Origin: Bacillota bacterium
GTDB lineage: Bacteria; Bacillota; Clostridia; Acetivibrionales; DTU013
Direction of reading: 5' to 3'
Assembly: GCA_023412915.1 (NCBI GenBank)
Contig: JAEZRE010000023.1
Location: 1-64,000, forward strand
DNA: 64,000 nucleotides
Positions 26,089-34,107 of this stretch are shown one piece after another (the stretch's first letter is position 1; each line of letters opens with the position of its first letter). A program made the position numbers and the translations under genes. Under the pieces are notes generated by a model, which was not told the origin of the DNA, made no database searches, and saw only the letters and a program-made list of their open reading frames with translations.

Positions 26089-27180
26089 TTATATTTTCAC
26101 CAGGTCAGTGAGCTTTTTATCAGGCGCTATCCCCAGTTCCTTCCTGAGGAGCTTCGTATATATGCTGAAATGCCGTTCTGCATTATGTTTTCTTCCTGTA
26201 TCCCTGTACAATTCCAGTAAAAGAACCGTTATTCTTTCACAAAGGGGGCTTTTTTTGAAGGCTTTCAGTAGAAGCTCTTCCGCTTTACCGAACTGATTAT
26301 CCTTCAGATAAGACTCCGAAAGCCTGGTTATGCATTGTTCATATATATTCGAAAGCCTCTCCCGCTCGGATTCCGCCCACAGGTAGAATTCACCTTCCAG
26401 GTAATGCCCTTCGAAAATAGCTTCCAATTCAATCAGTTCCTCACGGCTTCTACCTTCAATACCCGTAAAAAGCTCATAAAACCGGGCAACGTCATAATAG
26501 ACTTTTCCAAGCTTCAAACAGTAATTGTTGTCGATATTTATATGAGATCTGTCAATACCATGGGTCTCCAGTGTCTTGCGTATATAGTAGATACCATTGT
26601 ATAGCTGCTTTATTGCCTTGTCGTGATCTTCTTCATCCCAGAGCCTGTCTAACAGCTCCTCCTTCGAAATGCCTCGACCATTGTTGGCGAGCAGGAACAC
26701 AAAAAGCTCCTTTGTCTTTTCTGTACGCCATTTGACAGACTCTTCGCCTTCCCATCCCATTTGCAATCCTCCCAGGCACTTGATAACCAGCCTTTGAGAG
26801 TTGACAGTCCTGCCGTGCGGCCTTTTTTTAATAATGCGTTCAATAGTCTTTTCAAAACGTTCACTTTCAACCGGCTTCAATATATAGTCCAGCGCGTGGA
26901 GTTCAAAGGCCTCGATTGCATACCGGTCATAAGCCGTTACAAATACTATATCCGTATCGGGACTTGAGTCCAATATCCTTGAAGCCGCATCTATACCGGT
27001 AAGCTTTGGCATATTTATATCCAGGAATACAACGTCGGGCTTGACGAGCTTGATGTTTTCCATGGCTTCAAACGGGTCTTTACACATTCCAGCCACTGTA
27101 ATTCCGGAATATTTGGACAGCAGGAATTCGAGTTCCCTCAACGCCGGTTTTTCATCGTCCACCAAAATTACTTTTATCAT
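26089..27180 (-). CDS. Response regulator with SARP-type winged helix and BTAD domain
   Basis: 363 residues. The receiver (~1-120) is complete: VDDE, VVFLDINMPK with the phospho-acceptor Asp, VTAYD, and LKPVE. A winged-helix segment (~130-215, WRTEKTKELFVFLLANNGRG, KEELLDRLW) precedes a helical-repeat bacterial transcriptional activation domain (~225-363). The same architecture is known in clostridial regulators paired with LytS-type kinases. Its start is 13 bp after the kinase stop, so the two form a two-component operon. Likely targets include the adjacent surface-protein genes, by position only. Confidence 0.9.
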   Translation of the reverse strand: MIKVILVDDEKPALRELEFLLSKYSGITVAGMCKDPFEAMENIKLVKPDVVFLDINMPKLTGIDAASRILDSSPDTDIVFVTAYDRYAIEAFELHALDYILKPVESERFEKTIERIIKKRPHGRTVNSQRLVIKCLGGLQMGWEGEESVKWRTEKTKELFVFLLANNGRGISKEELLDRLWDEEDHDKAIKQLYNGIYYIRKTLETHGIDRSHINIDNNYCLKLGKVYYDVARFYELFTGIEGRSREELIELEAIFEGHYLEGEFYLWAESERERLSNIYEQCITRLSESYLKDNQFGKAEELLLKAFKKSPLCERITVLLLELYRDTGRKHNAERHFSIYTKLLRKELGIAPDKKLTDLVKI

Positions 27181-27193
27181 CTATTTACGCGCC

Positions 27194-29029
27194 TCACCTT
27201 CTGACAGGTATGATCCAGGCAACCTCCGTACCGCTGCCCGGTGTGCTGTTTATATCGAGCCCTTTTCCATAAAGCTTCTTAAGCCTTCCGTTTATGTTTG
27301 ACAGTCCGACTCCGCTTCCGAATTCCTGCTTATTCAACTCAGCTTTGCTTGCATCCCCCATACCGACGCCATTATCCCTTACACGAAACTTAATTTGCTT
27401 TCCGTCCCTATATATTGAGATATCAACCCTTCCGCCTTCCTTTTTCGGCAATATTCCATGTACTATCGCATTCTCGACTATAGGCTGAAGTATGAGGATA
27501 GGAACCTTTACTTCCAGATTATCACACACTTCGAATACGACTTCGAGTTCTTCCTCAAATCTTGCCTTCTGGATCTCGACATAAGCCTTTACAAGCTCCA
27601 CTTCATTTTTCAGTGGTACAAATTGGCTTATATCTTTCAAATCGAAGCTTCGCCTCAAGTAATTGCTGAAATTGATCATCAGGCATCTAGCCTTCTCAAT
27701 ATCATAACGGGATATTGAAATGAAGGTGTTGATAGCATTATACAAAAAGTGCGGTTTGATCTGCGCGTGCAGAAAAGACAACTCCGCCGCAGTCTTGCTG
27801 TCATAGAATTCCCGTATTCTTCTGGCTTGTATAATAATCTGGAGAAATAAAAAGAGGAAAATTCCAATATAAATAATTTCGCCATAGCTGTTGTTGATAA
27901 TATTCGTCCAGTAAAGGTTGTCATGTATGTATGTCACAAGCACGATCAGCATACTGGCGATGTTCAGCCAGCCATCCTTCATGCCTTTTCTTATGCCGAT
28001 CGCCACAATTATCACTATACAGACCACGGCTAACACGTCCGCCATATCACATATACGCCCAAACCGCGTATAAAAGGCCGTAGGAGTAAATGTAAAAAGT
28101 AATTGCTGAAGCGCCGAAGCTATAAAATACACCTTTGTGGCAATAACGGAGAAGCTGGATTTGTAAAGCTCATTTACAAACAGCAGCAGAGAAAAAAGCG
28201 CCCAGGTCGTAGATGAATACCATATAAAAATTACAGCCTTCAAGTCCAGGTTCGGAAAAATTCTGAGCAATATGAACTGTCCGACCATATCCAGCGCGAC
28301 CATCATTAAAGCACAAAGGCATGCAAAGTTAAGAAAATACTTGAGTTCCCTCCTCATCAGAAAGGCGGCGAAGAAAAACAGCGACAGTATCACCAGTGTT
28401 CCGAGTAAAAAGATTTCCTTTCCCATTATGCGGTCATTGAGCGCCAGTATTTTCTCCTGGCTCCCTATTTCCATGTCGTACCAGAACCCGCCCCTTGCAT
28501 ACTTGAAATTCGACACCTGAACAATAATGTCGAAGCCCTTGGCAGGAGCGTTGAATATTACGGTCTGTGGCCTGTATTCGCCCTCTTCCTCTTTTTCGTT
28601 TCTTCCGGTAATACCATTTGAAGCGACCAGCTTTTCATTTATGAAAAGCCTGTACGCGCTTGAAAAGTTATGTATACGAAGTCCAAGCATGGCATCCTGT
28701 AAAAGCCCGGTATCAACGTGAAGGCGGTATGTGGCATATCCCTCTCCGGGCAAGCCTTTACCGTTTATCGAATATTCATTCCACGTACTCGGGACGTCAA
28801 TATGGAAATCCGGTCTTGCTTTCTGAATATCCTCATAGTTCAGGAAAGAATGCCAGTAGAATTCCCATTCCCCGTCAAGCTGCAGTGTTTTGTTCCGGTC
28901 CGGATTCCAACCGGTCAGATCCAATGAGCCTTGAACAGCCTTTGGGGTGTATGAATTGTAGCTTGGTGAACAGCCTGCTAAAAATACTACTGCAACAAAA
29001 ACAAAAATAATTAGTTTAAATAGTTTCAT
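27194..29029 (-). CDS. LytS-type sensor histidine kinase with extracellular sensor and 7TM region, lipoprotein-like N terminus
   Basis: 611 residues. The N terminus has a hydrophobic stretch ending in a lipobox, FLAGCSPSYNS. An extracellular beta-sandwich (~30-190: DGEWEFYWHSF, VPSTWNEYSINGKGLPGEGY) of the 7TMR-DISM type follows, then about seven membrane helices (~200-395). The His_kinase domain has HAQIKPHFLYNAINTF with the phospho-accepting His, and the ATPase has ENAIVHGI, RDNGVGM and GSGVGLSNINGRL. It probably senses an extracellular carbohydrate or wall signal and phosphorylates the regulator at 26089. The ATG at 29029 is preferred to the GTG at 29035. Confidence 0.92.
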   Translation of the reverse strand: MKLFKLIIFVFVAVVFLAGCSPSYNSYTPKAVQGSLDLTGWNPDRNKTLQLDGEWEFYWHSFLNYEDIQKARPDFHIDVPSTWNEYSINGKGLPGEGYATYRLHVDTGLLQDAMLGLRIHNFSSAYRLFINEKLVASNGITGRNEKEEEGEYRPQTVIFNAPAKGFDIIVQVSNFKYARGGFWYDMEIGSQEKILALNDRIMGKEIFLLGTLVILSLFFFAAFLMRRELKYFLNFACLCALMMVALDMVGQFILLRIFPNLDLKAVIFIWYSSTTWALFSLLLFVNELYKSSFSVIATKVYFIASALQQLLFTFTPTAFYTRFGRICDMADVLAVVCIVIIVAIGIRKGMKDGWLNIASMLIVLVTYIHDNLYWTNIINNSYGEIIYIGIFLFLFLQIIIQARRIREFYDSKTAAELSFLHAQIKPHFLYNAINTFISISRYDIEKARCLMINFSNYLRRSFDLKDISQFVPLKNEVELVKAYVEIQKARFEEELEVVFEVCDNLEVKVPILILQPIVENAIVHGILPKKEGGRVDISIYRDGKQIKFRVRDNGVGMGDASKAELNKQEFGSGVGLSNINGRLKKLYGKGLDINSTPGSGTEVAWIIPVRR

Positions 29030-29090
29030 GTACACCGGCCTAAAAATATGCTTTGCATTATTATCGACAAGTAGATATGAAAAACAGATA

Positions 29091-29912
29091 TTATTGCTTC
29101 TCTATAACCAGGCTTTTGACCGTTACATTGACCTGTTTGATATTCAGAGCCGTCAGCTTCTCGACCTCTTCCCCGACCTTTTTTTGCACCTCTTGTATCA
29201 GCTCGCGTATCCGGCAGCCGTATACAAGAATAATATCCATCTCCATATAGGTCCCCTCGGCCCGGTTCTCAGCCCTGAACCTCGATATCTTGCTGACTCC
29301 CTTTACATTCGTGACGACGTATTCGACGATTTGGTATACGGTATAGTCGGATATCGTGTAATTGCCGAGGTAGCTGAAGGTGGGCCGTACAACGGATTTC
29401 TCACCGTCGAACTGGAAATTGACCTTGCCCTTCCTTCGGAAGATTTGCAGAGGGTCCAGAAAGTATCCGGAAAAATCCTTCTTTATTTCGAAGGTAGGAA
29501 CAGGTATGACATGCTTTCCCTGCTCCCTTCTGGTAGCCACAGCCTGCTTTATCTCGAACTCGTCAGCGACGTCCTCGATATGCACCCAATCGCTCACGCC
29601 GGGCAGTTCAAGCCTTTTCGCGATCCTTTCTACCATTTCGTCGGAAGTACCGAGAATAAGAATAGCCTCCGGCCCATACCGCCGGATCGCGTCCCTTACC
29701 TCCCAGGCATGACTGTCTTCGGTAAACAGGGCGCATTTGATCGAACCTACCCTGGTCTTTTCCCTTTTGGCCGACTTACCGGCTATCACCTGGTTTGATT
29801 TGATAAGCAATCCGTCATCTATAATAAATTGAATTTCCCTCTCGCTTGCGACCCACGAAGCCCTGTGGCTCTTTCCCGTGCCGCTGGCTCCGACAAAACC
29901 GACCGTTCTCAA
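29091..29912 (-). CDS. P-loop nucleotide-binding protein fused to an Asp23/Gls24-like domain
   Basis: 273 residues. The N-terminal half starts VGFVGASGTGKSHRA, a Walker A, and has an ILILGTSDEMVERIAKRL Rossmann-type segment. The C-terminal ~100 residues (about 165-270) resemble the Asp23/Gls24 (DUF322) envelope-stress domain: NYTISDYTVYQIVEYVVTNV, a strand with MDIILVYGCRI, then NVTVKSLVIEK. The combination is seen in clostridial genomes but its function is unknown. The start is a TTG eight bases after GGGAGG. Its stop is 61 bp before the kinase. Confidence 0.8.
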   Translation of the reverse strand: MRTVGFVGASGTGKSHRASWVASEREIQFIIDDGLLIKSNQVIAGKSAKREKTRVGSIKCALFTEDSHAWEVRDAIRRYGPEAILILGTSDEMVERIAKRLELPGVSDWVHIEDVADEFEIKQAVATRREQGKHVIPVPTFEIKKDFSGYFLDPLQIFRRKGKVNFQFDGEKSVVRPTFSYLGNYTISDYTVYQIVEYVVTNVKGVSKISRFRAENRAEGTYMEMDIILVYGCRIRELIQEVQKKVGEEVEKLTALNIKQVNVTVKSLVIEKQ

Positions 29913-30006
29913 TCAGCAGACCTCCCGACCGTTTGCACTGTATATATCTTACCAAAAGCCCGAGGCCACCGCAATATGAACCAGCATTTAAAGCCCCTGT
30001 ATAAAC

Positions 30007-30041
30007 AAAATCAGAGGCCAATCGAGTGCCCCTGATTTTTT
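30007..30041. terminator. Hairpin with T-tract upstream of the Asp23-ATPase gene
   Basis: AAAATCAGAGG..CCCCTGATTTTTT stem. No gene ends immediately before it on either strand, so it may be an attenuator or belong to the small RNA unit upstream. Confidence 0.6.
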
Positions 30042-30095
30042 AACAAGACTGTGAAATATTATCGCGTGCTCAGCACTTTTTTGTTCCATAATGGG

Positions 30096-30122
30096 AAAAA
30101 GAGAGTCATTGACTCTCTTTTC
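30096..30122 (-). terminator. Perfect hairpin terminator of a possible small RNA
   Basis: AAAAGAGAGTC and its complement with a short loop; on the minus strand it is followed by TTTTTCCC. It lies ~150 nt downstream of a consensus promoter. Confidence 0.75.
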
Positions 30123-30264
30123 TTTCCCCGGATTCTCTTCATTTGTACGCTTTAAGAACTTGTCGTTAGTAACTTGAATGCTTTATCTTTAGTGTAAATA
30201 TTAAACTTTCGTTATTAACTATATTATGTATCAAACGTGAACATTTTATACACTATGTTGTATT
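30123..30264 (-). ncRNA. Candidate small RNA or attenuated leader
   Basis: About 140 nt between a strong minus-strand promoter and a perfect terminator hairpin, with no frame preceded by a ribosome site (the longest ATG frame is 27 codons). It could be an independent small RNA or the 5' leader of the Asp23-ATPase gene with two attenuators. I see no known riboswitch. Confidence 0.4.
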
Positions 30265-30272
30265 ACACGTAT

Positions 30273-30300
30273 ATTTTATCATCCTGTACCAACTTGTCAA
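30273..30300 (-). promoter_or_regulatory. Consensus promoter
   Basis: Minus strand: -35 TTGACA (30295-30300), 16-bp spacer, -10 TAAAAT (30273-30278). Confidence 0.7.
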
Positions 30301-30373
30301 TATATATTGGTAAATATTTTTGTTGAAAATTCCAATTGAAAGTATATTTTTGACATTTTTTATCTAAAAAATA

Positions 30374-30400
30374 AAAAGGGCTTTGCCTCTGCGCCCTTTT
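30374..30400 (-). terminator. Terminator of ytxC
   Basis: AAAAGGGC/GCCCTTTT stem with TTTTTATTTTTT on the minus strand, 20 bp after the stop. Confidence 0.85.
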
Positions 30401-30419
30401 GCTTTCCTGCTTCAATTAC

Positions 30420-31334
30420 CTACTTTTTAGTTTCGCTCTTAACCATTATGACGGAACAGATTTCACAGCCCTGACAGAGTACCACACGTCCTGCAAACAC
30501 GTTTTTGATCGTTTCCAAAAGCTCTTTGTTCCTGAATTGGCCACTGCTGTGAATCACTATTTTTCTGGGTGCAAAGGTAATCAACGAGCTTACCAGCAAA
30601 TCATCGTAATTTATTTCTCCTTCCGATATCTCGTTAACGTACTCTTGAATACATTCATTGGTAATTTCATTTTTTGAACCGTCCAACAATGTGTAGTGAT
30701 TGTCGTAGCCTACAATTACATGGACTGTGTCGATTTTTGGCTCCTGTATATCGACAAAATACCTCAACAATCTGATAAATTCCTTGTATTCACGGTCCAT
30801 CAGGAAGTCGTCGACGGCTTTATCCACTACTTCCTCGAGATCCTTTATATATTCCTTGAGCCGGAAGTTCACAAAACCGTCAAGTATTATATTATTTGAA
30901 TTATCAAAATAATCCATCAGCCTTCTCACGATGACGTTTCTTCTTCTGATCTGGAAAAGGCTGTTGATGAACGTTTTATCATCATTTCTAATAATATTGA
31001 GCGCCCTGTCCAGTATTTCCTTTCTCTCCACAGCGTTGAAATAGCAGAAATTGCTGTTGATTATCCGGACGAGAAGCCTCTCCTCATATTGTCTGATGAT
31101 ATAATCGGCAAGTGCGTTCGAAATGTATGTTTTGAGCACCTTGTACGACTCAAGGGATTTCTCGCGATAGAATCTGCCATCGTTCACCGTGCATATAATG
31201 GAAGTCGAGCCTTCGGAATTTACCTCATTGATGGAGTAATTGATTTTTTTGTTTTTCAATTGCCGGAGTTCATTCTTTATATGCTGCATTACCATTTCGG
31301 CGCTGCCGTTCACTCCAATGCAAAGAAACTGCAT
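30420..31334 (-). CDS. ytxC: YtxC-like sporulation protein
   Basis: 304 residues, matching the YtxC family in length and in its conserved C-terminal part (LLVSSLITFAPRKIVIHS, ending in a VVLCQGCEICSV cysteine cluster). It is mostly helical, with ISNALADYIIRQYEERLL and FLMDREYKEFIRLLRYFV segments. The family is restricted to spore-formers and its molecular role is unknown. AAGGGATG precedes both the TTG at 31337 and the ATG at 31334; I use the ATG. The GTG at 31343 is too close to the site. Single gene. Confidence 0.88.
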   Translation of the reverse strand: MQFLCIGVNGSAEMVMQHIKNELRQLKNKKINYSINEVNSEGSTSIICTVNDGRFYREKSLESYKVLKTYISNALADYIIRQYEERLLVRIINSNFCYFNAVERKEILDRALNIIRNDDKTFINSLFQIRRRNVIVRRLMDYFDNSNNIILDGFVNFRLKEYIKDLEEVVDKAVDDFLMDREYKEFIRLLRYFVDIQEPKIDTVHVIVGYDNHYTLLDGSKNEITNECIQEYVNEISEGEINYDDLLVSSLITFAPRKIVIHSSGQFRNKELLETIKNVFAGRVVLCQGCEICSVIMVKSETKK

Positions 31335-31460
31335 CAACTTCACATCCCTTCAAGTGCTAGTATATGTTTAAGCAAAATGTTGTATGCAGCCCTGGAACTA
31401 TGCAAATTATCCCACATATTTTACAATAGTTCCTGTTTTTGCCAATACCTTATCTTAACC

Positions 31461-32222
31461 TTATATATTATATGTGGAAAGGGGAAGAATGGAACCGATG
31501 TCGGTAACGTAGTCTTCTGAAAGTTCTTTGACAGTGATTTGTCTATAAGAAAGGAAGGAAACCAGTTCTTCGCCGCAGGAAAGCTTTTCGAGACTGCCGT
31601 TGATGGCACAGACGGATTTCGAGAGCATGCCGCAGGCGCCGCCGATAAAGCCGTAGTTCAACCCTGGCAGCCTGATCGAACGCTCACTTTCCAGGAACAG
31701 GACGTCTAGGCCTTTTTTTTCCGCCGTTCCGGCAATGCCGGGATCTGTTGTTACAATTGTATTTTCGCTGACGGGAAGAACCGAGCACTTGGCATACCCC
31801 TGCTCTACATGGACCGGTTCCACCCCAAGCCTTTCGAGCTGCTCGCGCAGTATGCGATCGGTGTATTTGAGGTTATGGAAGTACAGGCTGCCAACTCTGG
31901 CAACATTATACGGTATATCGCGGGGGTAAGAGGAAGAAAGCGGACTTTCACCCGCAACCAGCTCAAAGCCGCGGGTTGAAAGAGCGTCAAGAATGGGCTG
32001 GCCGGTGCCTGGCGCATATACTATTCGGTTGCCGCCCAGATGATGAAGCTGCATGTCGGGATGGCCCTCCACTGCCTTATAAAGACAGGGATGTGCAGAC
32101 ATGACCAGAACTTCAATTCCCAGCTCCGTAAGCCTGTCTATTGCCGCTTTTCCAGTTTCCGAGCCTGTCACGGCCATTTTTACCGGCTGCCCGGGCAGGT
32201 TTGGCTGCTGTATAAACTGCAT
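31461..32222 (-). CDS. DUF6873-like protein (guanidino-modifying-type fold suspected)
   Basis: 253 residues, soluble. Glycine-turn segments and the order of conserved patches (FHNLKYTDRIL, VHVEQGYAKCSVLPVSENTI, TTDPGIAGTAEKKGLDVLF, NYGFIGGACGMLS) resemble the clostridial DUF6873 group, which is related to the arginine deiminase/GME fold. EQGYAKCS and GGACGM have the His/Cys-type residues such a fold would use, but I cannot confirm activity. GGAGG is seven bases before the ATG. Single gene. Confidence 0.7.
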   Translation of the reverse strand: MQFIQQPNLPGQPVKMAVTGSETGKAAIDRLTELGIEVLVMSAHPCLYKAVEGHPDMQLHHLGGNRIVYAPGTGQPILDALSTRGFELVAGESPLSSSYPRDIPYNVARVGSLYFHNLKYTDRILREQLERLGVEPVHVEQGYAKCSVLPVSENTIVTTDPGIAGTAEKKGLDVLFLESERSIRLPGLNYGFIGGACGMLSKSVCAINGSLEKLSCGEELVSFLSYRQITVKELSEDYVTDIGSILPLSTYNI

Positions 32223-32375
32223 TTTATAACCTCCAACACAACATTACTATAGCACAATTACACGTGCTTATACATAATATACAGGGTAAACTCCACTAAA
32301 CGTTCAACCATTTAAAAAGCGATTACTCATCAGTACTAACTGTCGTCCGCCGCGGCGGATGACGGTTATTTAAAT

Positions 32376-32409
32376 AAAAGGCCGGACCGCGTTCTGCGAC
32401 CGGCCTTTT
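32376..32409. terminator. Orphan terminator-like hairpin between divergent genes
   Basis: AAAAGGCCGG and CCGGCCTTTT form a perfect 10-bp stem with a 14-nt loop. No gene ends here: the flanking genes start at 32222 (minus) and 32523 (plus). A GC-rich palindrome, GTCCGCCGCGGCGGAT, is just upstream (32344-32359). Confidence 0.7.
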
Positions 32410-32522
32410 GGTATTTATGGAGCATAGCAAATCGCCGCGCAGCTGCGCCGATGATTTTTCAAATATCAAGCAGTATTTTTTATTGACTTTTTGAAAGAAT
32501 AGTATTTTAAGGAGGACCGATT

Positions 32523-32693
32523 ATGACAACGATTAACTGTTCCTCAAACTGCATACACCAGCAAGACGGCAAATGCACGCTTGAAAATGCGTTTTCCGGG
32601 ACCCTGGCAGTCGACACCGATTGCGTCTTTTTCAAAGAAAGGCCGAATAAGGGCAAAAATGGCGTTAATTGTAAAACGCCGGGTGAATTATAA
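32523..32693 (+). CDS. Small Cys-rich protein
   Basis: 56 residues: MTTINCSSNCIHQQDGKCTL, then ..DTDCVFFKERPNK..NCKTPGEL. The pattern CxxxCxHQxxGxC....DC resembles small DUF1540-like or zinc-binding clostridial proteins. AAGGAGGACCGATT before the ATG is a very strong ribosome site. It precedes the DUF378 gene by 50 bp in the same direction. The spore-protein gene follows further down. Confidence 0.75.
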   Translation: MTTINCSSNCIHQQDGKCTLENAFSGTLAVDTDCVFFKERPNKGKNGVNCKTPGEL

Positions 32694-32743
32694 CAATGCT
32701 GTGGGAAATAATAAAAATAACAAAAAACAAAGGAGATGTTGCT

Positions 32744-32977
32744 ATGAATAGAACACCACTGGACAGGCTAGCACTTGTGCTTGTGATAATAGGAGCGCTT
32801 AATTGGCTGCTTGTCGGTATTGCCAATTATGACCTTGTCACTGCCATATTCGGCGGCAATTTGTTCAATGGTACGATTTCTGTTTTCAGCAGAATCGTAT
32901 TCGCACTGGTTGGTGTTTCCGGCTTGTACGCCATTACGCTTCTGTTCAGGGAAAGCCCTGCAAACGCCAGAGAGTAG
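32744..32977 (+). CDS. DUF378 small membrane protein
   Basis: 77 residues with two membrane helices (about 9-28 and 45-65). The conserved motif IIGALNWLLVG and the second-helix region FALVGVSGLYAI are typical of DUF378. Function is unknown. AAAGGAGATGTTGCT precedes the ATG at 32744; the upstream frame from 32696 is not the start. Confidence 0.9.
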   Translation: MNRTPLDRLALVLVIIGALNWLLVGIANYDLVTAIFGGNLFNGTISVFSRIVFALVGVSGLYAITLLFRESPANARE

Positions 32978-33079
32978 ATATCGTAACATTATTTACCGTA
33001 ATAATTCGGGCCTCTTTTACAAACCATAATAATACGACGCCAGATTTCGGCGGCGAAAAAAAAACGAGGAGGGAACTAT

Positions 33080-33271
33080 ATGGCAAACAGCAGAAGTAAA
33101 ACGTCATTTGGAAACATGAAGTATGAAATAGCCAATCAGGTTGGAGTTAACCTGAAGCAGGGCTATAATGGCGACCTCGCATCAAGAGACGCCGGTAAGA
33201 TAGGCGGCAATATCGTTAAAAAGGTATTTGAGGCTTATACCGGGAACACTTATCAGGTAGAAAAGAAGTAA
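33080..33271 (+). CDS. Alpha/beta-type small acid-soluble spore protein
   Basis: 63 residues with the family core MKYEIANQVGVNL, then YNGDLASRDAGKIGGN and VKKVFEAY. These proteins coat forespore DNA and protect it against UV and heat; the Gly-Asp-type germination protease site would be in KYEIANQ. GGAGGGAACTAT precedes the ATG. Expression should depend on the forespore sigma factor (SigG), but I could not assign its promoter. Confidence 0.95.
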   Translation: MANSRSKTSFGNMKYEIANQVGVNLKQGYNGDLASRDAGKIGGNIVKKVFEAYTGNTYQVEKK

Positions 33272-33300
33272 TGCAGGGCACAAACCCATAACAGAATTTA

Positions 33301-33342
33301 AAAACACAAGGGCTGCTGATTTATCGGCAGCCCTTGTGTTTT
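33301..33342 (+). terminator. Terminator of the spore protein gene
   Basis: AAAACACAAGGGCTGC stem with its full complement (16 bp, 10-nt loop) followed by T-rich sequence. Confidence 0.92.
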
Positions 33343-33718
33343 GTCCGGGGCGAAACAAGAAAGCAGGCGGGTATGGACCGGTGGCGTTGTTTGCGGAGGT
33401 TGTGTTTTCTGCTTCAAAGCCCTTCTGCAACGGTATACGGTTTATATAACGGACTGCAAATCCCAGGATGCATGGGCGAGCAGCAAGCCATGCTTGCGAC
33501 CAGCCCGTGAGACAGGACTTCTTACCCCGATGTCAACAACACTCCGCTACAAGCTTTACAGTCGGTGCTTGAAAACACAACCGGAGCAGACAGCGCCGGG
33601 CGGGCCATACCCGGGTTTACTTAAAGGCAGAGTCGGCAAGCCTCGCTTGGAACTGTCTCCCTGATCCAAATGCATAAAACCAACTTATACAAAATAATCT
33701 TTATAGGGGTTGATTTTA
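33343..33718. other. GC-rich intergenic region without recognisable gene
   Basis: About 375 bp. Frames exist on both strands but none has a ribosome site or family-like sequence. It has several short hairpins (GCATGG..CCATGC near 33470-33493, GCCGGGCGGGCC/CCCGGG near 33595-33615). It does not show SRP, RNase P or tmRNA signatures. It may hold a decayed gene or an unrecognised RNA. Confidence 0.4.
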
Positions 33719-33991
33719 GTGCAATTATGGATTTGTTTTGCCGCATTGGCTGCCGTAATATTAATCTTACTGTACATACCAGATTTATTCCCGTTGTGTT
33801 CCTGCTGCGGCAAAAAGAAATTCAAGCCGTTTATAAGCATACACAGGGTGATCGGTATAAACCCGGGTTACAGCGGCAGCCGCTCCGTATGCAAGAGATG
33901 CAGCAGGGAATACAATATAGAAAGCTTCGGCGATCTTGACCGCTTGATCGAAATCAAAAGGAAGATGAAAATAGACTCCCTGTCCAGGTGA
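33719..33991 (+). CDS. Small membrane-anchored protein with two CxxC pairs
   Basis: 90 residues. One N-terminal membrane helix (LWICFAALAAVILILLYIP) is followed by a basic zinc-ribbon-like domain with CSCCGKKKF and VCKRCSREYN. The cytosolic part ends in a charged helix. No function is known. The GTG at 33719 follows AGGGG by nine bases; the TTG at 33710 overlaps that site. It converges with the sugar-binding lipoprotein gene. Confidence 0.65.
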   Translation: MQLWICFAALAAVILILLYIPDLFPLCSCCGKKKFKPFISIHRVIGINPGYSGSRSVCKRCSREYNIESFGDLDRLIEIKRKMKIDSLSR

Positions 33992-34035
33992 TCGATTTCC
34001 TGTTCGCGAGAGCAGTGGAAAGCTTTAAAAAAGGG

Positions 34036-34073
34036 CACAATAAAAGGGGATCCGACAATCCCCTTCTATTGTG
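34036..34073. terminator. Bidirectional terminator
   Basis: CACAAT..AAGGGGAT and AATCCCCTT..ATTGTG stem between convergent genes ending at 33991 and 34108. Confidence 0.8.
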
Positions 34074-34107
34074 TATTCTTTCTATTTTACTCGTTTGAGA
34101 TACTGGC

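Noticed and set aside
33341..33664. 107-codon plus-strand frame after the spore-protein terminator
   Set aside because: It begins within the terminator, lacks a ribosome site and does not resemble a protein family.
33343..33718. SRP, tmRNA or RNase P RNA gene
   Set aside because: The GGAAGG..AGCAGC, acceptor-CCA and conserved P RNA segments are not found.
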